Below are positions 8,013 through 14,478 of a stretch of DNA of 22,664 nucleotides, piece by piece. Made by a program: the position numbers and the translations under genes. Where the stretch lies: contig VBFZ01000051.1 of NCBI GenBank assembly GCA_005880805.1, positions 1-22,664 of the forward strand, given 5' to 3'. The stretch is from Chloroflexota bacterium (GTDB taxonomy: Bacteria > Chloroflexota > Limnocylindria > Limnocylindrales > CSP1-4). Each line of letters begins with the position of its first letter. Within the stretch, counting starts at the first letter, position 1. Below the pieces are notes generated by a model, which was given only the letters and a program-made list of their open reading frames with translations, did not search any database and was not told where the DNA came from.

Positions 8013-11000
8013 CGCCGTATCCAGTCGTTCGAGCGAAGGCTTCGCCCGCAGGCGCTCGAACGTCGCCCGGGCTTCATCCGCCCATCCGCGCACCTCGGGC
8101 TTTCCGGGCAGGAGATGGATCGCGTCGAGGATCATCAACGCGACCTCGAACTCCTCGCCGAGGTCCCGAATCCGCTCCACTGCGTCACCGAACCCGGCGA
8201 CAGCGGCAACGTGATCGCCCTCGATCGCCGCCATTCCTGCACGCGCCCACGCGAGGTTTGCACTCGAGCGTTTGCCGGTGAACGGCGAGGCCTCCATTCG
8301 AGCGAGCGCGATCGCCACGCGGGTCGGGTCGCGAGCCCAGAGCGCTGCGCGCATCGCGGGCGGGACTACCAGGTCCTGATAGGCAGGAAAGATGTCGGCG
8401 CCGCGCATGAACTCGTCGAACGCCTCTTTGAATCGCTCTCGCGCGACGGCCCAATATCCGCGCTCGACCGCGATTCCCATCCCTGCCGCGGGATCTTCTA
8501 CCTGCGTGAAGAGCTCCTCGAGCTCCGCGAGCGCGGCGGTGGCATCCTCGCCACGAGCCATCCGAATGATCCAGGAGATCCCGAGCATTCGGTGCCGATC
8601 GGCGGGTGCGGTGATGCCGCTCGCCTGGAGCCCTTCGGCGAGTATCGCCAGTTCGTTGTCCCACTCGGACCCTGCTGTCAGCGACCAGAACGCGGCCGAT
8701 CCGGACAGCCAATTGGCCATGCCTCGGTTGCCGACGCGCAGCGCCAGGTCGCGGCCTTCGCGGGACACCTCAAGAGCCAGCCTCGGGTCGTCATCCTGGG
8801 CGACTGTGCCGAGGTTATTGCGGGCGCGCAGCGAGGAACTGACGAACCCGCCGGCATCTGCCAGACGGACAGCCTCTCGCAGGAGGGCCACGGCCTCGCG
8901 ACGACGTCCGGCATTTCCCAGCGCCGACCCCTTGTTGTTGAACGCGTCGGCGATGATGGACTCAACGTTGTGTGGCTCAGCCCAGTCCAGGGCAGCGTCG
9001 GCCGCGGCGACAGCCCGTTCGTACTCGCCCGTCCGCATCAAGCCGCGCGAAAGCAGCGTCCGCACCGTCGCCTGAACGTGTCCGAGACCGTCGACGGGAT
9101 CCATGGCACTCAGGTCCGCCAGGGCCGCCTCGAGGACCTCGATGCCTTCGGGAATACGACTCGCGTCGAGAAGCGTCTCTCCCAGGATCGCGCGCGCCCG
9201 TCCCGCCGCGAGCAGGTCGCCGGTCTCGCGTCGAGCGTCGATTGCCGCCTGCGCGTATCCGTGGGCCGAATCGTACCGGGCGAGCGCCGCGGACGACCGA
9301 GCGGCCCGTTCGAGGAGCTCGGCTCGCTCTGACGGTTCGTCGGTCACGGACAAGGCCTGTTCGACGAACGCGACCGCCTGGTCGTGGCCGCCCAGCGCGG
9401 CCGCCCTCTCGGCCGCCACTCGCAACGCGATGCGCGCTTGCGTTGCCACGGCGCGTGCTTCCTCCCCCTCGGCCGAGGATTCGTAGGCCGCGAGATAGTG
9501 CGAAGCGAGTACGCCGGCCGTCTCGTCGTCGCCGACAGCCTCGTAGTGGCGGGCGACCGCCAGATGCTTCGCGCGTCGTTCCCGCCGGGCGAGGGTGCCG
9601 TAGGCCACTTCCCGGATCAGCGACTGGACGAACGCGTACTGCCCGCGCTCCGGCGAGCGTGGATCCGCCTCGAGCTCGAGGATCTCGCGCCGCACGAGCA
9701 TGCGCAGGCGCGACTCGAGCTCAGCTGGCGCTATCCCGGTCACCGCCGCGAGATTGGCGACCGTGAACACCTGGCCGAGCACCGATGCGTCCTGGAGCAG
9801 CCCTCGGTCAGCTGGGTCGAGCGCATCGAGTCGCGACGCGATCAGCGACCGGAGGGTCTCCGGCACCGCGAGTTCGCCAAGGTCGCCGACCGCCGCGAAC
9901 GCCGCTCCCCGCGGCTCGAGGCGGCCATCGGCGATCAATGAGCGCACGATCTCGACGCCATAGAGGGGAATCCCGTCGGCGCGGCCGAGGATTGCCCGCA
10001 CGGCCGATTCAGGCAGATCCGGCACGAGCCCCCCGAGCAGCTCCCGCATTGCCGGCTCTGACAGCGGCTCGAGCGCGATCGCCGTGAAGTGGCGGACGCC
10101 GACGCCCCAGTCGGGGCGCCGGTCGAACAGCTCTGGGCGCGCCAGGGTGACCACGATGATCGGCGCTCCCCTGGACCACTCGATGAGGTGGTCGAGGAAC
10201 GCGAGCAGGCCGCTATCAGCCCATTGGAGGTCTTCGAATAGCAGCACAGTCGTGCCCTGCGCGGCCACGTGCTCGAAGAAGATTCGCCAGGCCGCGAAGA
10301 GGAGGTCCCGGCCGCCGGCCGGAGGCGGCTCCAGGCCGAGGAGGGTCAGGAGGGCCGGCTCGACCCAGGCGCGATCCGCCTCGTCGTCGACGTACTCCAT
10401 GACCGTGTCGTGGATGCGCGACCGGGTGGTTTCCTCGTCGTCGTTCTCGGCGAGCCCGGCACGGCGGCGAACCATCTCGCCGAGCGCCCAGAACGTGATC
10501 CCTTCGCCGTAGGAGGGCGACCTTCCGCGGTGCCAGTAAACGTTCTCGACGACGCCGTCGATGTACTTCTCGAACTCCCAGGCCAGCCGGCTCTTGCCGA
10601 TCCCGGCAGGCCCGGTGATCGATACGAGTCGTGCGCGGCGCTCGCGCCCGGTGGCATGCAGCAGGTCCTTGAGCAGCCGGAGCTCGTCTTCCCGCCCGAC
10701 GAAGGGGGGCTCGAGCGTTTCCGCACGACCGCGTCCGCCGCGTTGCGCGACGACGCGCATCGCCTGCCATGCCGAAACCGGCGCCTTCTTGCCCTTCAGC
10801 TCCTGCTCGCCCACCGCGTCGAAGGCGATCGACGCGCTGGTCGATCGCATCGTGGCTTCGCCTACGAGGACCGCTCCAGGGGGCGCCACCGACTGCAGCC
10901 TCGCCGCCGTGTTGACGAGGTCTCCAGCGACCATTCCCTGGCCGATTGCACCAAGGCTTACGGCCGCCTCGCCGGTCACGACTCCGGCGCGCGCCTCGAT

Positions 11001-11495
11001 CCCCGGCGCAAGCCCACGCACCGCATCGACCAGCTCGAGGCCGGTTCTTACCGCCCGTTCTGCGTCATCCTCGTGCGCAATGGGCGTGCCCCAGACGGCC
11101 ATGACGGCGTCGCCGATGAACTTCTCGATGGCGCCGCCGTGCCGCTCTACCACTTCGCGCGCCGTGTCGAAGTAGCGGGACAGGACGTCGCGGACTGCCT
11201 CGGGATCGCGCTCCTCGGCGAATGGCGTGAAGCCGACCAGGTCGGCGAAGAGCACCGAGACGAGACGCCGCTCTGACACCGGCGATGCGCTGCCTGCCGT
11301 CGGGGCGAAGGCTGCGCTCGACGTGGCGGCGGAGCCTGTCGGCGGGTGCAGCGCGGTCGCGCAGTTGCCGCAGAACTTGTCGCCCGGTTCAGCGAGCGTG
11401 CCGCACTTCGGGCAGGCGATTCCCAACGGGCTCGCGCACTGGACGCAGAACTTTCGCCCCGGCTTGTTCTCTGTCCCGCAGTTCGAGCAGATCAC
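7878..11495 (-). CDS. Zinc-ribbon / class III nucleotide cyclase / AAA ATPase / TPR-like signalling protein
   Basis: This is a 1205-residue cytoplasmic protein. Residues 3-45 hold two zinc ribbons (CxxC at 3/6, 17/20, 28/31 and 42/45). Residues about 77-235 are a class III adenylate/guanylate cyclase domain, with metal ligands Asp85 in 'FADLVGF' and Asp129 in 'KFIGDAVMAVWG' and transition-state residues Asn195 and Arg199 in 'GDLVNTAARL'. An AAA/STAND-type ATPase follows, with Walker A GPAGIGKS at 295-302 and Walker B 'VLLFEDLQWAD' with Asp422. From about 650 to the end, Ala-rich helical repeats fit TPRs. Such proteins are thought to couple a sensed signal to cyclic nucleotide output; the signal is unknown. 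The start GTG at 11495 is set by GAGGAG five bases upstream. The stop at 7878 lies 135 nt inside the opposite-strand dehydrogenase remnant, so the last 45 or so residues are probably not family sequence. Confidence 0.92.
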   Translation of the reverse strand: MICSNCGTENKPGRKFCVQCASPLGIACPKCGTLAEPGDKFCGNCATALHPPTGSAATSSAAFAPTAGSASPVSERRLVSVLFADLVGFTPFAEERDPEAVRDVLSRYFDTAREVVERHGGAIEKFIGDAVMAVWGTPIAHEDDAERAVRTGLELVDAVRGLAPGIEARAGVVTGEAAVSLGAIGQGMVAGDLVNTAARLQSVAPPGAVLVGEATMRSTSASIAFDAVGEQELKGKKAPVSAWQAMRVVAQRGGRGRAETLEPPFVGREDELRLLKDLLHATGRERRARLVSITGPAGIGKSRLAWEFEKYIDGVVENVYWHRGRSPSYGEGITFWALGEMVRRRAGLAENDDEETTRSRIHDTVMEYVDDEADRAWVEPALLTLLGLEPPPAGGRDLLFAAWRIFFEHVAAQGTTVLLFEDLQWADSGLLAFLDHLIEWSRGAPIIVVTLARPELFDRRPDWGVGVRHFTAIALEPLSEPAMRELLGGLVPDLPESAVRAILGRADGIPLYGVEIVRSLIADGRLEPRGAAFAAVGDLGELAVPETLRSLIASRLDALDPADRGLLQDASVLGQVFTVANLAAVTGIAPAELESRLRMLVRREILELEADPRSPERGQYAFVQSLIREVAYGTLARRERRAKHLAVARHYEAVGDDETAGVLASHYLAAYESSAEGEEARAVATQARIALRVAAERAAALGGHDQAVAFVEQALSVTDEPSERAELLERAARSSAALARYDSAHGYAQAAIDARRETGDLLAAGRARAILGETLLDASRIPEGIEVLEAALADLSAMDPVDGLGHVQATVRTLLSRGLMRTGEYERAVAAADAALDWAEPHNVESIIADAFNNKGSALGNAGRRREAVALLREAVRLADAGGFVSSSLRARNNLGTVAQDDDPRLALEVSREGRDLALRVGNRGMANWLSGSAAFWSLTAGSEWDNELAILAEGLQASGITAPADRHRMLGISWIIRMARGEDATAALAELEELFTQVEDPAAGMGIAVERGYWAVARERFKEAFDEFMRGADIFPAYQDLVVPPAMRAALWARDPTRVAIALARMEASPFTGKRSSANLAWARAGMAAIEGDHVAAVAGFGDAVERIRDLGEEFEVALMILDAIHLLPGKPEVRGWADEARATFERLRAKPSLERLDTALAAGREHLGSLRDAPGRPVVAQQVEEGDGVERLGTLHAGSGPGT

Positions 11496-11500
11496 GCTCG

Positions 11501-11506
11501 CTCCTC
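11501..11506 (-). promoter_or_regulatory. Shine-Dalgarno GAGGAG fixing a GTG start
   Basis: GAGGAG lies five bases upstream of the GTG at 11495. The frame is open for 200 more codons upstream, but the zinc-ribbon cysteines begin at codon 3 after this GTG and the upstream part is antisense to another gene, so this site decides the start. A TACGCT at 11525-11530 is a weak candidate -10. Confidence 0.6.
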
Positions 11507-11663
11507 GCCAAACGTGGAGATCCGAGCGTACTGGATCGTGCCGCGTGCGAACAGCGGCGCCGGCCGGCGAACACCTGCGCCCGAACGCCCGAATGAGTGT
11601 CCGCCGGCTGGGTGTAGGCTGACCTCGACCCGCTCGCTCTTTGTCGACAGCGAGGCCCGAACG

Positions 11664-12014
11664 ATGGACTTGCTGCTCTCCTGCGCTCTCCTCGTGTTCT
11701 TCGTCGCCGTGGTCGAGTTCACGGCTGTCGGCTCGGTGGGCGATGGCATCGTCGGGCTGTTCGGAGGCCTGTTCTCGCACCCCGACCACCTGGCCTGGCC
11801 GAAGGGCGTCCAGGAGGACGACGATCCGCCCTTGGCGGACCTGATCGCGCTGTATCGCCTCGAGCGCCGGCGCCGCTGGAGCGAGACCACGGGCTGCGCC
11901 AGCAGACACTCGACGCCAGAGAATGAAGATGACGGTTCCGCCGCCTGGCTGACCGCGGAGATCGTCGACGACGTCCCGGCGGTTCCCGTCGCCCGTGTCC
12001 GCCGCCTCAGCTAG
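11664..12014 (+). CDS. Small membrane-anchored hypothetical protein
   Basis: The protein has 116 residues. Residues about 3-36 are hydrophobic (MDLLLSCALLVFFVAVVEF, then a Gly/Val-rich stretch), enough for one long or two short membrane segments. The rest is a charged tail with 'HPDHLAWPKGVQEDDDPPLADL' in two pieces (residues about 38-58) and 'LIALYRLERRRRW'. Third codon positions are almost all G or C, which supports coding. The ATG at 11664 has GAGG nine bases upstream. I do not recognise a family. It is read divergently from the cyclase/ATPase gene with 168 nt between their starts, so the two may share a control region. Its end overlaps nothing; the next gene starts 31 nt later. Confidence 0.6.
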   Translation: MDLLLSCALLVFFVAVVEFTAVGSVGDGIVGLFGGLFSHPDHLAWPKGVQEDDDPPLADLIALYRLERRRRWSETTGCASRHSTPENEDDGSAAWLTAEIVDDVPAVPVARVRRLS

Positions 12015-12045
12015 AAACAGGCCCACCCCAGGTCCGCGCTTCGCC

Positions 12046-12528
12046 ATGTCGGCGGCCGACGTACTCGGCGTGCTGGCGGCGCTCGAGGGCCGGGGCATTC
12101 CCGCCTGGCTCGACGGGGGCTGGGGAATCGACGCGCTGCTTGGCGAGCAGACCCGGCCACACGAGGATGTCGACCTCGTCGTTCCCGCGCCTGACGTTCC
12201 GGCCCTTGTCGAGTTACTGGGCGCCCAGGGCTATCGGGTGACCGAGGGCCGCCTGCACTCGAACTTCGTGTTGACCGATGACGCAGGACACAAGGTGGAC
12301 GTCCATCCAGTGGTCTTCGATGCCGAAGGCAACGGGCACTACACAATGGAGAACGACGAGATCTGGGTCTATCCGGCGACCGGCCTGGCGGGCGCGGGGC
12401 GAATCGCGGGCGTGCGCGTGCGCTGCCTGACCCCGGAGCTGCAGCTCATCACCCATGATGGGTACGAGCTGGACGAGGACGATCGACGCGACCTGGACGC
12501 GATCCGGCGACGATTCGACCTGCCCTAG
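12046..12528 (+). CDS. Aminoglycoside/lincosamide nucleotidyltransferase-like protein
   Basis: The protein has 160 residues from the ATG at 12046. The sequence 'WLDGGWGIDALLGEQTRPHEDVDLVV' (positions 21-46, split here as 'WLDGGWGIDALLG' and 'RPHEDVDLVV') is the nucleotidyltransferase signature: a Gly-Gly turn, then Asp41-x-Asp43 as metal ligands. 'HKVDVHPVVFD' at 82-92 gives the third acidic residue, Asp85. This matches the PF10706 type that includes the lincosamide nucleotidyltransferase LinB-like and ANT(2'')-like enzymes, which add AMP to a hydroxyl group of an antibiotic. Many chromosomal homologues have unknown substrates, so resistance is not implied. An in-frame GTG at 11995 would add 17 residues overlapping the previous gene and is less likely. 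The ribosome-binding site is weak. Confidence 0.82.
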   Translation: MSAADVLGVLAALEGRGIPAWLDGGWGIDALLGEQTRPHEDVDLVVPAPDVPALVELLGAQGYRVTEGRLHSNFVLTDDAGHKVDVHPVVFDAEGNGHYTMENDEIWVYPATGLAGAGRIAGVRVRCLTPELQLITHDGYELDEDDRRDLDAIRRRFDLP

Positions 12529-12762
12529 GGACCACCGTCCCCTACGACTGGAAGATATCGGCCAAGGCCAAGGCGTGGGCCAGGAGATGGCGCGTGGACA
12601 GGCGTGCGGGGACGGGCGGCTTGGCCGGCTTGCGCGGTGAAGGCGGCCTCGAGGCGGAGTCTGGCCGAGGTGCGACCTGGACGCTCGAGTACTGGTTCGA
12701 GTAGGTGCGGCCCCGAGCGGATAATGGTCTCCTCGGCAGGTGAAGCAGGAGGAGGCGAAGCC
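12529..12762 (+). other. Spacer with a possible promoter and a short open frame
   Basis: This 234-nt stretch contains no gene I can support. One frame is open through it to a stop at 12702 and would read '...DWKISAKAKAWARRW...TWTLEYWFE' with G/C-biased third positions, but it has no good start and may be a remnant or chance. GATAAT at 12720-12725, 18 bases after TTCGAG at 12696-12701, is a weak sigma-70-like promoter candidate for the gene at 12763. Confidence 0.3.
12747..12755 (+). promoter_or_regulatory. Strong Shine-Dalgarno (AGGAGGAGG)
   Basis: AGGAGGAGG ends seven bases before the ATG at 12763. It decides that start over upstream in-frame starts at 12604 and 12724. Confidence 0.7.
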
Positions 12763-13125
12763 ATGCGGTTCATCCAGGAGTTCGGCTACACGGTCAAGGT
12801 CGGCCAGGAAGAGGCTCACCAGAAGTGGGTCATCGAGAACGACCAGGCATTACGCGATGCGGCACCACCCGGCTCGAAGTACCTCGGTACGTTCACGGTG
12901 GTCTACAGCTCGGAGAAGAACGCCGGCGGCTACAAGTTCCTGATGGAGATGGACAGCTACGGCGCGATGGATGCGGGAGCCGCAGCCATGAAGGACCCGA
13001 ACAACCCATGGCAGAAGCTGCTCCTGGAGTCCAGCAAGTTCATCGACACGTCGTGGAGCGTCCCCTGGAGCAACGGCCTGCTCAAGGACGCCGTCGACGC
13101 GTCGATCTGGGACCCGAAGACCTGA
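12763..13125 (+). CDS. Small unrecognised cytoplasmic protein, possibly a ferredoxin-like alpha/beta barrel
   Basis: The protein has 120 residues, with no signal peptide or membrane segment. It begins MRFIQEFGYTVKVGQEEAHQ. The alternation of beta-type runs ('EFGYTVKVG', 'YLGTFTVVYS', 'GGYKFLMEMDSYGAMD') with helices, and the 'Y-K-F-L-M-E-M-D-S-Y' strand, resemble the dimeric alpha/beta barrels of the NIPSNAP, ABM or EthD type. That is a guess from the pattern; no family motif is certain. The C-terminus 'ASIWDPKT' has no known meaning. It has the strongest ribosome-binding site in the window, which suggests good expression. It converges on the HIT gene with a 1-nt gap between the stops. Confidence 0.7.
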   Translation: MRFIQEFGYTVKVGQEEAHQKWVIENDQALRDAAPPGSKYLGTFTVVYSSEKNAGGYKFLMEMDSYGAMDAGAAAMKDPNNPWQKLLLESSKFIDTSWSVPWSNGLLKDAVDASIWDPKT

Positions 13126-13126
13126 C

Positions 13127-13576
13127 CTAGCCGGCTTGCTCTGATCGGAGGAGGTCCGCCACCGCCTCGAGCTGTTCGCGAGTCAGCGTGGGGCCTGGCT
13201 CCAGGCCGTAGTGATCGGGCCACGCTGCATCGATGAACTCGACCCCGGCCGCCTCGCGCGGGGTCGCATACCGCGGAAAGATGTGAAGGTGCAGGTGCCG
13301 AGCCTCGTTCCCGAGGAACATCACGTTGAAGTGATCGGGCTTGAAGGCTGCTCGTTCGCGGTCAAGCGCATCGCGTAGCAGCTCGCGAAGCTCGTCCCAC
13401 TCGTCGAGAGTCAGGTCGGTTGGAAGCTCGACATGGCGGCGCAGCGCCAGGAAGGCCTGGCCCAGCCGGTCCTGGTTCCAGTTCAGCACGAGCCGCCAGA
13501 ACGTGCCCTCGTGGATCATCGGCGCGAGGTCGCTCCGGCAGAGCGGGCAGCTGAATGGCGAGGCCTTGCCGTCCAT
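13127..13576 (-). CDS. HIT-family protein with N-terminal Cys pair
   Basis: The protein has 149 residues. 'HLHLHIFPRY' places the histidine triad at His94, His96 and His98, the nucleotide-binding and catalytic motif of HIT hydrolases and transferases; His96 would be the nucleophile. 'SCPLCRSD' gives Cys10 and Cys13, likely half of the zinc site seen in many HIT proteins, with His48 as a possible further ligand. These enzymes act on nucleoside phosphoramidates, dinucleoside polyphosphates or similar substrates; which one is not decided here. The ATG at 13576 is the only start that keeps the Cys pair at the N-terminus without running into the divergent methyltransferase. There is no ribosome-binding site, but a promoter-like pair lies immediately upstream, so translation may be leaderless. 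Confidence 0.9.
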   Translation of the reverse strand: MDGKASPFSCPLCRSDLAPMIHEGTFWRLVLNWNQDRLGQAFLALRRHVELPTDLTLDEWDELRELLRDALDRERAAFKPDHFNVMFLGNEARHLHLHIFPRYATPREAAGVEFIDAAWPDHYGLEPGPTLTREQLEAVADLLRSEQAG

Positions 13577-13584
13577 CGCCGCCG

Positions 13585-13612
13585 ACGATACGCCGCGAAT
13601 GCCCGAAGCCAA
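13585..13612 (-). promoter_or_regulatory. Promoter for the HIT gene, probably leaderless
   Basis: On the minus strand TTGGCT (13607-13612) and TATCGT (13585-13590) are separated by 16 bases, a good match to a sigma-70-type -35/-10 pair. The -10 ends eight bases before the ATG at 13576, so transcription would start at or within a base or two of the start codon. No Shine-Dalgarno is present. Confidence 0.5.
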
Positions 13613-13636
13613 TGGTGTCCGGAGGGAGAGCCCAAA

Positions 13637-14473
13637 ATGACTGATCGCTCGCCGATCAGCGAGGAGCACATCGCCGCGAACCGGGTCCTGTGGAACGCCT
13701 GGACGAAGGTCCACGAACGCTCGGAGTTCTACGACCTCGAGGGGTTCAAGCGCGGCGGCGTCCGCCTGCGGGAGTACGAGATCGAGGAGATCGGACCGGT
13801 CGTGGGAAAGACGCTCCTGCATCTCCAGTGCCACTTCGGGATCGACTCGCTCTCGTGGGCTCGCCTCGGGGCGCAAGTCACGGGCGTCGACTTCTCCAGT
13901 GAGGCCGTCGCGCTTGCCCGCTCGCTGGCAGCCGAGCTTGGCCTCGACGCGCGATTCGTCGAGTCGGACCTCTACGATCTTCGGAACCGGCTCGAGGGCG
14001 AGTTCGACGTCGTGTACACGTCGCGCGGCGTCCTCGGCTGGCTGCCCGACATCCGCGGCTGGGCGGAGGTCGCCGCCCACTTCGTCCGTCCTGGCGGAAT
14101 CTTCTACGTCACGGAGGTGCACCCGGTCTGGGAGGCCTTCGAGTACGACGGTGTCGAGCCCGGCAAGATGTGGCTCCGCTACCCGTACTGGGAGAGCGGC
14201 GAGCCGTTCGCCATGAAGGTCGTTGGGTCCTACGCCGACCGCTCCGCGGACGTGGGCGATCTGACGGAGTACGGCTGGAACCACTCGCTCGGCGAGATCG
14301 TGACGTCGCTCATCGACGCGGGCTTGCGGATCGAGTTCCTGCATGAGTTCCCATTCCTGGAATGGCCGGCGGACGCTCTGGTCGAAGGCGACGACGGCCG
14401 ATTCCGGCTGCCGGGCGAGCTCGACGGGAAGCTCCCGCTCCTCTATTCGCTGAAAGCCTCGAAGCCGACCTGA
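13637..14473 (+). CDS. Class I SAM-dependent methyltransferase
   Basis: The protein has 278 residues. The Rossmann-like core begins with motif I 'LLHLQCHFGIDSLSWARLGA' at about 60-79, followed by 'VTGVDFSSEAV' with Asp85 at the end of the second strand (adenosine ribose contact). 'FDVVYTSRGVLGWLPD' and 'HFVRPGGIFYVTEVHP' are the later strands. The His/Cys in motif I in place of the usual Gly-x-Gly-x-Gly is typical of a subgroup of bacterial methyltransferases of unknown substrate. The C-terminal third ('YPYWESGEP', 'YGWNHSLGEIVTSLIDAGL') is also typical of that subgroup. The ATG at 13637 follows GGAGGGAG with eight bases between. It is divergent from the HIT gene (60 nt) and heads the plus-strand run with the antiporter and fucosidase. 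The substrate is unknown. Confidence 0.88.
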   Translation: MTDRSPISEEHIAANRVLWNAWTKVHERSEFYDLEGFKRGGVRLREYEIEEIGPVVGKTLLHLQCHFGIDSLSWARLGAQVTGVDFSSEAVALARSLAAELGLDARFVESDLYDLRNRLEGEFDVVYTSRGVLGWLPDIRGWAEVAAHFVRPGGIFYVTEVHPVWEAFEYDGVEPGKMWLRYPYWESGEPFAMKVVGSYADRSADVGDLTEYGWNHSLGEIVTSLIDAGLRIEFLHEFPFLEWPADALVEGDDGRFRLPGELDGKLPLLYSLKASKPT

Positions 14474-14478
14474 GATCG

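Noticed and set aside
8115..9332. A 405-codon plus-strand frame opposite the cyclase/ATPase gene.
   Set aside because: No motif is visible, and the opposite strand encodes the TPR-like part of a clearly identified protein.
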